Under the pieces are notes generated by a model, which made no database searches, was not told where the DNA came from, and saw only the letters and a program-made list of their open reading frames with translations. The translations under genes and the position numbers were made by a program. DNA of 64,000 nt, taken from Echria macrotheca (lineage: Eukaryota; Ascomycota; Sordariomycetes; Sordariales; Schizotheciaceae). The stretch is taken from positions 372,001 to 436,000 of the forward strand of contig MU839840.1 of NCBI GenBank assembly GCA_030411725.1, in the 5' to 3' direction. The stretch's first letter is position 1, and each line of letters begins with the position of its first letter. Positions 10,672 through 21,815 of this stretch are shown piece after piece.

Positions 10672-11697
10672 ATGGCGCCATCCCTAGAAGCGCCCGAACC
10701 GGTCGAAGACGTCCTCGCGAACCCGCTCAAACAAAAACCCCAACTCGTCGCGCCCGAGCCCGAACACTGCCCCGGCCCGGAATCCGAGCAGGCCGGGACA
10801 GCCGACTCCTGCGCCGGCTGCCCGAACCAAAAGATCTGCGCCGCCGCCCCGAAAGGTCCCGACCCGGACATCCCCCTGATCACAGCGCGCCTCGCCGGCG
10901 TGCGCCACAAGATCCTCGTCCTGAGCGGCAAGGGCGGCGTGGGCAAGAGCACCTTCACGAGCCTCCTGGCGCACGCGTTCGCGACGAACCCCGACAACAC
11001 GGTCGGCGTCATGGACACGGACATCTGCGGGCCCAGCATCCCCAAGATGCTCGGCGTCGAGGCCGAGACGATCCACGTCAGCAGCGCCGGCTGGTCGCCC
11101 GCCTGGGCGATGGATAACCTCGCCGTCATGTCGATCCAGTTCATGCTGCCGAACCGGGACGATGCGATTATCTGGCGCGGGCCGAAGAAGAACGGGCTGA
11201 TCAAGCAGTTTCTCAAGGACGTCGAGTGGGGGGATTTGGACTTTCTGCTGGTCGATACCCCGCCGGGCACGAGCGACGAACATCTTAGCGTGAACACATT
11301 CCTCAAGGAGAGCGGTATCGACGGGGCAGTAATGGTCACGACACCACAAGAAGTTTCGTTGCTGGATGTGCGGAAGGAGATAGACTTTTGCCGCAAGGCA
11401 GGCATCAGGGTTCTGGGCTTGGTCGAGAACATGTCGCTGTTCGTGTGTCCGAAATGCACGCATGCGAGCGAGATCTTCCAGGCAACTACAGGAGGCGGGA
11501 GGGCTCTGGCGAAAGAGATGGGGATACCTTTTCTCGGGTCCGTACCACTTGACCCCAGGATCGGTATGGCCTGCGATTACGGGGAGAGTTTCTTCGACTC
11601 TTTCCCCGACAGCCCCGCCTGTGCAGCTCTCAAAGGTGTGGTGAGAGGGCTGGCAGAGCAAATAGGGCTCGAAGCAAAGGACGTTATGCCAGAATGA
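10672..11697 (+). CDS. NBP35: Cytosolic Fe-S cluster assembly factor Nbp35
   Basis: A single exon of 341 aa starts at CACCATGG, a good fungal start context. The N-terminus carries the Nbp35 ferredoxin-like cysteines C33, C47, C50 and C56 (pattern C-x13-C-x2-C-x5-C). The deviant Walker A motif GKGGVGKS lies at 86-93, followed by DTDICGPS and VDTPPGTSDEH. The CPKC pair (C259, C262) would bind the bridging 4Fe-4S cluster of the Nbp35-Cfd1 scaffold. By family knowledge it assembles 4Fe-4S clusters in the cytosol for transfer to cytosolic and nuclear apoproteins. The N-terminal cysteine motif separates it from Cfd1, which lacks it. No break or odd residue is seen. Confidence 0.96.
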   Translation: MAPSLEAPEPVEDVLANPLKQKPQLVAPEPEHCPGPESEQAGTADSCAGCPNQKICAAAPKGPDPDIPLITARLAGVRHKILVLSGKGGVGKSTFTSLLAHAFATNPDNTVGVMDTDICGPSIPKMLGVEAETIHVSSAGWSPAWAMDNLAVMSIQFMLPNRDDAIIWRGPKKNGLIKQFLKDVEWGDLDFLLVDTPPGTSDEHLSVNTFLKESGIDGAVMVTTPQEVSLLDVRKEIDFCRKAGIRVLGLVENMSLFVCPKCTHASEIFQATTGGGRALAKEMGIPFLGSVPLDPRIGMACDYGESFFDSFPDSPACAALKGVVRGLAEQIGLEAKDVMPE

Positions 11698-11889
11698 TGA
11701 TATAAAAATATAGAAACAGCATGAACACAATAATAATAGACTGGCGGGTCCTAGCCCGTCCCATCCCGGCACCAAAACGTCGGAATATTCATCAAGTTAT
11801 ATCGAAGCGTCGAGATACCAATCGCTATTCGACCTTACATCCCACGACCCAGCTTGTCGCCTGAATTCATCGCGAGGAGATAACTGCCG

Positions 11890-12115
11890 TCACGCGGCGC
11901 CCAGTTTCTCGGGTATCTCTTCCAGGTCTTCGGGCGACTCGATGTCGATGATCTTGGTGACCTCGCTCGTGTTGCGCATCAGCTCCTTTGCGCCGGCGTA
12001 GAGCATGCGAAGCGCGCTGTTGCATGTCGTGGGCATGTAATACAGCATCACGTAGGGGACGGACATGCGACCCGATGGCTACGACGTTTGTAATCTTATT
12101 AGCTGTCTGCTCTCT

Positions 12116-12148
<33 letters not shown>

Positions 12149-12618
12149 AAATGTCTGGAAGAAAAGGTAGGGAGGGGGGAGGGTTCTCGTACTAATGTTA
12201 GGGGGTAGCTGAGGAGGATGAAGCGCGGCGAGTGGTCGGGGAGGTCATCGCCGATCTCTTCGAGGGTTTTGTAAACCGTCTTTTCCTCGTCTTGTCGGAT
12301 TTCCTTGGTTTGCTTATCGATGAAGTCTAGATTTTGAAGGGAAGAAGGAGATGTTAGCTAACTATGTCCAAAGGGATGGGGACTGCGGCAGTGAAAGGGG
12401 GATGGAGGGAAGAGAGAGAGAGACATACATACAGATGACGGCTTGTGGGTCGTTGGATCGGGATGTGCCCAGGCGGAACTTGCGGAGGTGGTCTTTTGTC
12501 TCTTGCGAGAAGGTGTATAGTCTGGCTTCGGATGTCTGTTGAGTAAGGGGTGTTAGAATGGCCCCGTCTCAGTTCCTAGATGGGCGAGCTCGCGGAGAGG
12601 CCCGGGGCAGCTAACCAT
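11890..12618 (-). CDS. Glia maturation factor / Aim7 (ADF-homology) protein
   Basis: Four exons are read on the minus strand: 12618-12616 (the ATG alone), 12535-12433, 12326-12193 and 12078-11890, giving 142 aa. The reading runs MTSEARLYTFS, FRLGTSR, DEEKTVYKTLEEI, SPRFILLSYPL, MSVPYVMLYYMP, LRMLYAGAKELMRNTSEV. These are hallmarks of the GMF branch of the ADF/cofilin fold. GMF/Aim7 binds the Arp2/3 complex, debranching actin and blocking nucleation at endocytic patches. The first coding exon is just the start codon, followed by an 80-nt intron. Intron 3 contains a 29-nt homopolymer. The gene is divergent from the MoaB-like gene with 447 bp between start codons. Confidence 0.9.
12118..12146. 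repeat. 29-nt T homopolymer (A-run in the sense strand of the GMF intron)
   Basis: An uninterrupted run of 29 T on the plus strand lies in intron 3 of the GMF/Aim7 gene. Its length is likely polymorphic or affected by assembly error. Confidence 0.9.
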
Positions 12619-13065
12619 TTTTGCAGATGAGGTGCCGGTTGAGAGCTAAGTAGTCGATTAAATGCTGGAAATTCTGGAATATTCAAGCAGTCTTCTAGGT
12701 AGTTGTCGGCCTGGTGATTACAAGTAGGATCTGAGACAGATGTGATGTTGAATGCGACAGTTTTGAGCTGAGGTTGAGGAAGCCGCCCACCCTCCAAAGG
12801 TGCCCCGCATTCCGATCGTTCAGCTTTCGAGCTACAGTACTCTCTACCCCGCTATGCGTCAGCGCATCTGTCTGGGGGAGTGAGCTAAATCACTTCGGCC
12901 TTAGGCGTTATTGACAAACCCGTAGAGAGACCCGGATCTCGCCGGATTCGAAGACGGCACCACTCTTCTCCGTCCTACCAGCAGGTGTTATTGCAGAACG
13001 AATCGGAATTATTTGGGTATTATTGGGGCCTGGTTCGATATACCCACAGGTGTGCATTCGCATTC
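12619..13065. other. Bidirectional promoter region, GMF/Aim7 and MoaB-like gene
   Basis: These 447 bp between two divergent start codons contain the 5' UTRs and promoters of both genes. I see no named element in it. Confidence 0.5.
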
Positions 13066-14460
13066 ATGTTTTCTCGTCTTTCTCAAGTAGCAAGGCACCT
13101 ATCGCGATCTCCACCGACTCTCGCACACCTGTCAGCTGCAGCCTCCCGACGGAAGCCGCTTGCAGGTGTAAACATGGCCACGGCCGACGAACGCAGTTCG
13201 AGGACGATACACACGGCGGCGTGTCTTATTATTGGCGACGAGGTTCTCGGGGGAAAGGTGAATACGTAGAGCTGTCGATGTGATGACTTGACGACATAAC
13301 AGCTAACAGCGATTTCGGATTACAGACCAAGGACGTGAGTAACCTGTGTATCTAAGATTGCGGTGTTGAGGCTAACTGCCTACCGAAATAGACAAACTCC
13401 AATTACTTTGCTACGTGGTGCTTCTCCTTGGGCATCGTATGTTGCCCTGATTGAGCTCGTGAGAATCTGCTAACGGTCATCGCAGAACCTGAAAAGGATT
13501 GAAGTTATCGAGGATGATGAGTCTGAAATCATCGAAGCCGTGAGGCGTATGAGCGACCGCTATGACTTTGTCGTAACAAGGTGAGATATCATCGCCACAT
13601 CTCGGTCCAGACCACTGACATGTCGTTAGTGGCGGAATCGGGCCAACGTGATCACGTCCACGAAACCTCTGGAGAGACAGCCAGCTAAATCCATCATAGA
13701 CACGACGATATCACATACAGCTCGATAGCCAAGGCTTTTGCGTTACCGCTGGTTCTTCACGAGGGAGCATACAGTCTGATGAAGAAGATATCGAAGCCTC
13801 ACCCCAACCAGCCCAAGTTCAACTGGGATGAGGACTCGCCCGCCCTGCGTGCCAAGCTCAGGATGGTCGAACTACCGACCGACCCAACCCGGGATCTGGA
13901 CAAGCAGGTCTTGTTCCCTTGCAATGACCTGTGGGTTCCTGTTGCAGTCGTGAATGGCAACGTCCACATTCTGCCAGGGGTGCCCAGATTATGTGAGCCA
14001 TCAAGGTTCTCCTCATGCAACTTCGACTGACAACAAGTGCCATTAGTTGAAAAATTACTTGATGGTCTCAAACCACTGATTGTAGGCCGCCTCGTCGATC
14101 CCGAGGGCAAAGGGACTGTTCGGGTTATCATCTCGACACCGCTGCCCGAGAGCGCCGTCGCCGACTATCTGACCGGACTCTCCGAGCGGGTCTCCCCCAA
14201 AGGCGTCAAAGTCGGGAGTTATCCACGATGGGGGAAGAAGAGAAATACTGTGACGTTGGTTGGAAAGTAAGTTCGGCGTTCCCCGAGCCCCTTGTTTGGA
14301 AAATGCCGCAAAGGGCTTTGAATGGGGGAATGCTAACGTGGCGACTTTTGTTTGCAGAGACAAAGAGTTCATTGAAGCCATCACACCAGAGGTTATCCAA
14401 CACATCAAGGGGCGACTGGTCAGTGTGGAAGGCGAGGATGATGACCAGCCGAGCGAGTGA
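13066..14460 (+). CDS. Molybdopterin-binding (MoaB/CinA-fold) protein, YMR178W-like, probably mitochondrial
   Basis: Eight exons are read: 13066-13257, 13326-13334, 13392-13436, 13486-13580, 13630-13647, 13700-13992, 14047-14266 and 14358-14460, giving 324 aa. All junctions are in phase. The first ~35 residues are rich in R, S, L and A with no acids (MFSRLSQVARHLSRS...), as in a mitochondrial presequence; a second ATG (MATADERS, 13174) could make a cytosolic form. The core has IGDEVLGGKTKDTNS, VVTSGGIGPTHDDITY and NVHILPGVPRLFEK, the MPT-binding fold also found at the N-terminus of animal FAD synthase and in CinA. Function of the stand-alone fungal protein is not established; hydrolase activity on a nucleotide cofactor is inferred from the fold. 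Exons 2 and 5 are only 9 and 18 nt. Confidence 0.85.
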
Positions 14461-15086
14461 GTGTCAGTTTCGGGCTTCGGTCGCCGTGTATGTACCCCCA
14501 CGGTCAGTCAAGAGGCTAGCAAAGCAGGCCCCCTGCACGAGCAGACGACATGTATGTAAATGTGCCTGGCCCATTGTGTTATTATCAATTCGCTCCTCCA
14601 TCTTGTGACGTGACACTCTGAAACTTGGGCGCGAGAAAACGTGATGATTGCGCGATAGCAGATTCGTCGGCCCGGGGTTTTTGGGGTAACGGTGGATTGC
14701 TGTCGTCTTCGCTACGACGTTGGTAGATGAAATACAACCCGTACTGTAGGCCGCAGAAGAAAACATACACGTGCTCGTTTGTCTCTGACCGCTTTTGAGG
14801 AGTTACAATATAAATATGTGGATTTGTTACAGCTAAATAAATGGAATAATAACCAGCTCGTGGCATATCTAGTCACGAGACAAGACAGACTGAAGTCGAT
14901 CCCAACACACGAGTTATCTTATCCCCCGACAAGACCCTATGAGAGCAAAGATGGCTAGACTACGGAAGTACACAAGCTGCGAAACAGAGGGGGTTATCTA
15001 GATCCGAACCGTGATGAATGGTAGTTAACTAACTGGACAATCAACACACTCCCGCTTTGAAATTTTGTTCGCGCAGTAAATCCGGA

Positions 15087-15116
15087 GGGAGAGAGAGAGA
15101 GAGTGTGTGTGTGTGT
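15087..15116. repeat. GA then GT microsatellite
   Basis: A (GA)n tract runs directly into a (GT)n tract over about 30 bp in the gene-free stretch, next to CA/CCCC-rich sequence. Confidence 0.85.
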
Positions 15117-17915
15117 CCCCCACCCCACCACACCAACACCCAACACACACATCCCCGTCCCCCCTCCTGGTGGTGCGCCACGAATATGATTCGAGTTTAG
15201 GGCAGATAAAAAAAAGAGACCTTCTTCCATTGACACGATTGACTATACCAGAAACTGAAAGGTGCAGAAATCGACCAGACAAAGCAGCGAGACAGAGACA
15301 GCGAGACATACATGGCGCTTCGCGCATCGCATGGCCTCCATGTCGGCCGGGAAAGGGTAACAAGGGCTTCCAGAAGAATTCCGCTCGGCTTCGGTTTCCC
15401 TCTTTGTTGCTTTGGGTTAGACCTAGTTGATTTTGTCTCACCTCTTTTTTTTCTTCCCTTGATGTATCCGTATACAATACCTGGGTACCTTTCTAAAGTT
15501 GTGATTTGGGAGGTTGCTGTTTCCAGAGAAACCCAATGTAAATATGTATCGAGCGGCGCCCGCTGTCGATGGTTTCTCTGGCCTGGGAATGATATTCTCT
15601 TTCCTCACTTAGCCAAGCGAGAATAGCTATCCTTGATCTGTAGTATGGATTTTGTTTTCTCGGAGGCACCTTACCTAGGTAATCGTCGTGGCTAGAAACA
15701 AAAACGTGGTGTATCTGAGCAAGGTCTCCCAGACAGTGCGACACACACTGTCCTGTGAGACCGTCCCGGCGGTGTGGAAAACAAACTCTAGTACATAGGG
15801 AAAAGTGGACAATGAGGATCCGCAAGACAAGTAGCTCAAACCAAACGGGTCGTCCCTTCGCGGATAACAAAAAAATCCACAAGTGTTTCAAATGGACCGG
15901 CCGGCCGGCAACAAGTTCTTCAGAGTTCATCATGCAAGGCGATTCTCTCGCAGGAAGCCAGGAGGACCGCAAACCCCACTACACCCTTGCCTGCCTTGTC
16001 CTTGTCGGTGGTCCCTTATCTCTGTACCCGTTTTACAGGTCATCGAAACACACTACACATCACAACCCGTCGTCGGGATCTAGGAAGATGGAGTCCTGTC
16101 ATCCCATGTTTTTCCATGTCACCAGGGAGCAGGCCGGTAATAATACTGTCGCGTGGATAGCTGGTCCAGGCTCTTGTCGTCCGGTCTAGAGTAAACGTCC
16201 ATGCGGGGCTAGAACCGGGCTCTTGGGCCTCACGTGTGGAATGCGGGGAAACCTGTGCCTCGGTCTCGATCCTGTCTGTCATGAACTCTTTTCTTATTTT
16301 TGTGATTCATCATGTGGGGATGGCACGCAAAAAAAAGCTTCTTGTTCCTTTTTACCGCGGCGGCGAGGGGCGTTGGATGCTTTGCATGTTCAGATATTGC
16401 TCCCGCCCTGGCATTCATGTGCCATGTCGTCGCTGGCGGGGAAGCGAGCCCGGGGCAGCAAGAAAGTGTCCGGCAGAAGTGCAGCTGCGGCGCGGGCTCT
16501 CATCACTGCACACAAAATGACGGGAGGAGGGGGGGAGGAGGAGGGGTCGAGCGCATGTCATCGTCCACCGACCCCTTTTGAATGGTCCGTGGTGTCCGTC
16601 CCCGATGTGCCACGGGGTCTGTCGTCTCTGTGCGGCATCCATGGGCATGCTGCCGGGCCAGAAACGAGGAGGGAGGGGACGAAAGGCGGTTGGTAGACGC
16701 CTCGATCGTCCGGTCCGCCTACCGATGGATCATGGTGTTCGTGCTAGGCAGGTAGTATCAAGGCGGACCAGTGACTGTGCGGAACCTGAGACCTCTGGTC
16801 TGGCAACGTAGGTACCGCATCAAGCACGTACGATCGATCTGGCATGACGGCGAATCAAGATGCGTTGCTCGTGGCCGCTATTAGGCGCCCAGATGGCCGA
16901 GTTTGCTAGATATCAAGACGATAAACGCTGAAGATGGGAGCCGGCGCTACGGATGGGTCCTGCTTCCCGCTGTCCGTCGGCCCATTTGAGGCGACTTTTC
17001 TATCGGCGACGTCGACTGTCATTTTGCCAAAAGCGAAGCGGTCGGCGCGAACGGCTTTGCGTCGCACACCCCGCCCGGTCCCAATCCCGCTGTGCAAGTG
17101 TCTCGACCTGCACCGTTACGGCCGGTTTGTTCGTCGGAGTAGCAAAAGAACCAACGGCGACGGTTGCGGCGCAGAAGAAGTCTGCGGCACAGGCCGACTG
17201 CACAGTGCCATGGCCATGCGGTCGAGGCGTCCGGACGGAATCGTAGGCGGGCCGGGACTGCGACACGACACCGAACTATCGGTTTTGTCGAAAGCTGCTG
17301 GTCGAATGAGGCTCCCGAACACGCCGTCTTCCTCAGCCCTATCCAGGACGGCTGACGCAACGGGTTCGCCAAAGTCACGGATCCAGGTTGTGATACGACG
17401 CAGCTTCGGAACACAGCGAGGCCATGGCAAACGCCGCTTCTCGCAAATCTGCATCGACGCTCCCGCGGGCTGTGTCGATCGGGAGCGCAGCCAGCCTTTT
17501 GGGCGGCGCCGAGTCGATATTTCGAGCGGGATCTGGCGGATATCGACATCAGTGGTCGATTGGTGGCTGCGGCCACTGTGCTGCCCTCTCGCAGTCGAAG
17601 ACCTTCATCTACTCTACCGTGCTAATTAGGTTTTCGGCTAGGCAGGCCGGGGCGTGCACCTTGCATTGGGACCTTGGATGGCGTCAAGCTTCGCTCCTAA
17701 TAAATAGATAGTCGCAGAGTCAAGAGATTGCACTGGCTGTCTGTCACAAACTGCCCACTAGCAGCATGGTGACAGATGTTGTTGAGATTTCACATGGCGA
17801 GCCGTCAACTGTCACAGTGTGAGCTGGGATGACATTGGACGTTGCCAGGTGCCTTGCACCGATTTGGCAGAGAGCAGCATGGGAGAGGCCCGAAAGGAGA
17901 CAAGGCGCACTCATT

Positions 17916-17929
17916 GGGGGGGGGGGGGG
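17916..17929. repeat. 14-nt G homopolymer
   Basis: Fourteen consecutive G lie about 630 bp upstream of the ras-1 start. The exact length may be an assembly estimate. Confidence 0.85.
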
Positions 17930-18561
17930 TAAGGTACCTTCGTACCGCGCCATGTCGCCCACCCCCATTTGCCAATGGAAAAGGGGTGGGGACCGGGTCG
18001 TCGCCCCCAGGCCTGCAGAGCACACTCGGACCCCTTTGGTCGTGTCCTGCACGGCGCTGCTCTTCTGCTGCACCTCGAGAGTAGATTCACTTCTTCGCTC
18101 CCCGACCACCGCCTGTAGCTGTGCTCGCAGTCTAAAACCACCCGCAACAGCCCCCACCACTTTTCAATCGGATTTTCACACCTGCTGGCCTGTCCTTTGT
18201 CCCGGCCGGTTGATTGCCAACCTTCTCACGACACTCCTGACACTCTCTCTCCACCGCGAGCTAAGAAAGCGTCGACAAAGTGGCTCCTGCTCCCACAAAT
18301 TCCCATTGCCGATCGATCCCCACCCCAGCGAAACCATCCCGTCTTTCTCGCCGCGCCGACCGCTTCTGGTTGTTTTGAACCCGTCGACGAGCTCTGCGCC
18401 TCTGGGATCCCCTTCCATCGACTCTTTCACCGAGCCACCCGGTTGCCGACCGCGCTGCGTCGCCGAGCGACCCCCATAATTGCGGAGTTGTCATCCCACG
18501 GTCCAAGCACGCGTCTTTGCTTGATTGACTCTGCGCCCGCTCATTGCTGGCAGCCGAAGAG

Positions 18562-19362
18562 ATGGCCTCCAAGGTGCGACCCGGCCTGCGACCATTTTTT
18601 GGATTAGCATTGACTAACTGTTTTGTTCATTCAGTTCACAAGAGAGTACAAGCTGGTAGTTGTAGGCGGTGGTGGCGTGGGTAAATCGTGCCTCACAATC
18701 CAGCTCATCCAGGCCCATTTCGTCGACGAGTACGACCCGACAATCGAGGGTGCGCATCCCTTTATGTGTTACTATCCATGGCTAACTCTCGGGTTCAGAC
18801 TCATACCGGAAGCAATGCGTTATCGATGACGAGGTTGCGCTGCTCGATGTCCTCGACACGGCCGGGCAAGAAGAGTACTCGGCGATGCGCGAGCAGTACA
18901 TGCGCACGGGCGAGGGTTTTCTTCTAGTCTACTCGATCACGTCGCGCGAGAGCTTTGACGAGATAACAACATTCCAGCAGCAAATTCTGCGGGTGAAGGA
19001 CAAGGACTATTTCCCCATGGTGGTTGTCGGGAACAAGTGCGATTTGGAGCACGAGCGCAAGGTTACTTTTAATGGTACGTTTGGGTTGAGCTGGGTATAT
19101 CGTCGTTCTCTAACAGTCAGCAGAGGGTAAGGCGCTCGCCGACTCGTTTGGGTGCAAATTCCTCGAGACATCTGCCAAGACGACGTACAATGTTGAGCGG
19201 GCTTTTTACGATACGGTCCGAGAAATCCGAAAGTACAACCGGGAAATGCAGGGCTACTCGACAGGCAGCGGCATCTCCAACGGGGGCGGCCAGATTGGCA
19301 AGATGGAGGTGGGCGATGATGACGTGCAGGCCGGCTGCTGCTCCAAGTGCGTGTTGATGTGA
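18562..19362 (+). CDS. ras-1: Ras GTPase (RAS-1 type)
   Basis: Four exons, 18562-18573, 18635-18749, 18799-19074 and 19124-19362, give 213 aa. It shows MASKFTREYKLVVVGGGG (P-loop GGGGVGKS, residues 15-22, glycine at the position equivalent to human G12), switch I YDPTIEDSYRK, switch II DTAGQEEYSAM, NKCD and ETSAK. The C-terminal CCSKCVLM gives a CaaX farnesylation box with upstream cysteines for palmitoylation. The N-terminal extension MASKF and the CVLM tail match the RAS-1 class of sordariomycetes (Neurospora NC-ras) rather than RAS-2. It is a membrane-bound switch for growth and cAMP/MAPK signalling. The first exon holds four codons. Acceptor 19123 was chosen among nearby AGs because it keeps the NEGKALADSF frame. 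Confidence 0.96.
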
Positions 19363-21815
19363 GGAGCCTGAGTTATGGCGTCCGGAGTATGTGCGAGAGA
19401 AAGAGGGGGATATACCTCGAAGCGTGACATCTATGCATTTGGCGGAGTTGATGTCCAGATTCGGGCGTTGCGCAGACCCGACGTACGGGATACGAGAGCA
19501 ACAGAGTTGTTGGCCGTCGGCACACATGGGTGGCAGCTGTGGTAGGCGTGGGGGGGACGATGCCATGGTTTATTTCAACCCACATGCGGTCTTGTTGGGG
19601 GGTATTTGAGCTAAACATGGGCTTTCTATATTGGCCGCTCTCACCTTGTAATTCCCTTTCTCCTTGTTAGTTATTCACGTCTCACGGCACGGTTTTCAAA
19701 ATGTTTATACTCGGTTGATGTTGAGCTGTGGTGTTTGCGTCTCCTGGATGTGATTCTCATTTGTCTTTGGGATTAACCTTGACAACGAATGCTTAAGAAC
19801 GAGGTCATATACTTTATGGCGTCTGATAGGGGTGCACCCCCTTTCTGATCCGTACGCATCCCCTTGAAGATAAACTTTTCGCATAAATCCTCAGATACAA
19901 GCGTTTCGGCGTATTAGCAATGCCAAAAGGGTTATCAATAAGGGCTTTACGATCTATCCATTACGTTCTTAAACCTCTATCTACCAGAAAGATCTAAAAG
20001 GTCTCGACCTGACGCATACCCAGGGGTATAGCAAATAAACGTAACGACCTCAAATCTTTACTTTTCTCTCTAACTTAAAAGTTTCAAGACCCTTATATAT
20101 ATAGTAAATAAGCCTTTGGCAAATATATATATACAGCTTTCAGGGAAAAACATCAACAGTAAGTTAGAGGGCATATATGCGTAAAACGCTATGGCGGGGG
20201 GATGCACCCCCCGTAGCAAAAGGGGGGTGGGTGCACCCCTATTAGATGTCTACCTTTTTTTGTTTCGTCTCCACCATTAGTTCTAACCTCGCAACAAGTT
20301 TTACGACTAGTCGTTGTGTAGAGTATGACTTACGGCAGAGTATCAGTGTCGTGTCCAGGGATGACCGTGACAATGGCAAATAATTCTGTTATGTTGTCGA
20401 GGTAACCTCTTCAGGACCGTCCTACTGTCATCTATTTTGGACCAGGTGCAGTTGTTTAGCTTAATGCTAGGTAGCCATGTTTTTTTGCCTCCGCCGGTCC
20501 ATCCGGAGTGAGCAGCTCGTTCTTGGCAGTGCTACCAGTTTTTTGGTGATAAGGATATGTACGTCGATGGATCAATGAATAATGAGCTGATGTCCTCCAG
20601 CAGCAGGGAAGGGAAAGTTACCTGGTGGGACTTGCGAGGTGACACTTTGCGATGGGGATGTATACAGACGGATACGTAGGTGACATTTACTTATTTATCA
20701 GGGAAAATACTCTTTTACAGAGACAGGGACAGAGAACATGGAAGAAAAGGATTGGATATATAGCTATAGTTGTGATTCCGCCCGAAGCTTTGAGGTAAGG
20801 CAATCCGGGGAAGTGATTTATTGTGGGTATATGTATAACACCTCGAGGCTTGCGCCGCGCACATCATGCCATGTGTTCGTCTCGATTTTTACGTCTTGCC
20901 TGCTTGGTGTTTTGGTCAGCATTTCAATCTCTTTCAAAACAGTTTTCTTTTCTTTAGGTACCTAGACTAGGGACTCAACGCAAGGCTACTTGCCTGCCTG
21001 CCTGGAAGCAGTAAATCACAGCAGGAGAACTTTGAGAGAGAGAGTCTACCTACCTAGGAAACCTTGGAACCCTGGTTCGCCCGTCGCTCGTAGCGGCGGT
21101 TCCCAGTCTGTTGCCTGTGTTTCGTCGTATACAGTAGTACACCGAGGAGGAACAGCACCGCTTGGAAGTATGTCTCTCTTTTCTCCTTCTCCTTCTCCTT
21201 CTCTCTAAATTTGTGGGAGATAAATCGCCCCTTTCCTAGATAAGGTACTTACATCCTTGCATACCTCCATGTCCCTGCCCTCAGCAACACCACAACCCAC
21301 ATCCAATATGGCTTTATATCTTCCAATCAGCATTGTACAATATATTCATTAAGAAACTGACCCCCCCACCCGTCACAACCTGCAACAAAACAACAAACCA
21401 AGCAAATAAAAAATCGGGGATAATAAAACGAGGTGCCTATGGACATGGTTTACTCGATAATAACATAGTGAGTTTATAGACGGATACCTAAGATAGAGTG
21501 GAGATGTATATGCCGGACTCTTAAGGTATACTCCCATATCGACATTTATATCCCAAGATCCCCATCTTACCAAGGGAGGTTACCACTACCCGTCTCCCGG
21601 TTTCTTACGAACCAAATAAACATCATCTGTCCAATGCCCCACTCGGAACAAATCATCGGGGAAGAATGATCAAATCATCGAGAAATAAAGAGTTTCTGGG
21701 TTAGAGCTCAAAAGTCTACTCAACCATACCCCGACAGCCATACCCACGCACAATGAAATGGTATATCACTTCTCCCTTCCTAGACTAATAATCACTCCTC
21801 CCCCCCAATAATCGC
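19363..21815. other. Convergent intergenic region with an AT-rich insertion
   Basis: No gene is supported. It contains the 3' UTR of ras-1, a MITE-like element (19822-20246), a TAGGTACCTA palindrome at 20955-20964, a CTACCTACCTAGG motif at 21046-21058, and AT-rich sequence before the END3 stop. The 19.7-20.2 kb part is clearly more AT-rich than its surroundings. Confidence 0.5.
19822..20246. mobile_element. MITE-like non-coding element with 18-bp terminal inverted repeats
   Basis: The left end (19822-19839) and the right end (20229-20246, read on the opposite strand) match at 17 of 18 bases: TCT[G/A]ATAGGGGTGCACCC. Similarity seems to continue inward in a looser form, since both ends have a GCATCCCC segment ~20-30 bp further in. 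The 425-bp interior is AT-rich (several TATATATA runs), has no ORF, and differs in composition from flanking DNA. This is the pattern of a non-autonomous DNA transposon. No clear target-site duplication was seen, and no transposase is present, so the class is unknown. The repeat core GGGGTGCACCCC is itself a palindrome. Confidence 0.55.

Larger units (their letters stand above)
14461..18561. other. 4.1-kb gene-free stretch upstream of ras-1
   Basis: I find no supported gene. Overlapping frames of up to ~230 codons occur around 16.2-17.6 kb on both strands, but with no motif or consistent codon bias. Features seen are a GA/GT microsatellite at 15087-15116, a 12-bp palindrome TTACCTAGGTAA at 15671-15682, and a G14 run at 17916-17929. 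The last ~600 bp (C/T-rich, 18000-18561) look like a long 5' UTR for ras-1. The left end holds the 3' UTR of the MoaB-like gene. Confidence 0.4.

Noticed and set aside
10518..11775. Two frames of 313 and 363 codons on the minus strand
   Set aside because: Both are antisense to NBP35, whose motifs are complete on the plus strand.
16934..17629. 231-codon frame (+) and an overlapping 185-codon frame (-)
   Set aside because: They mask each other, have odd composition and no domain; judged chance in GC-rich DNA.
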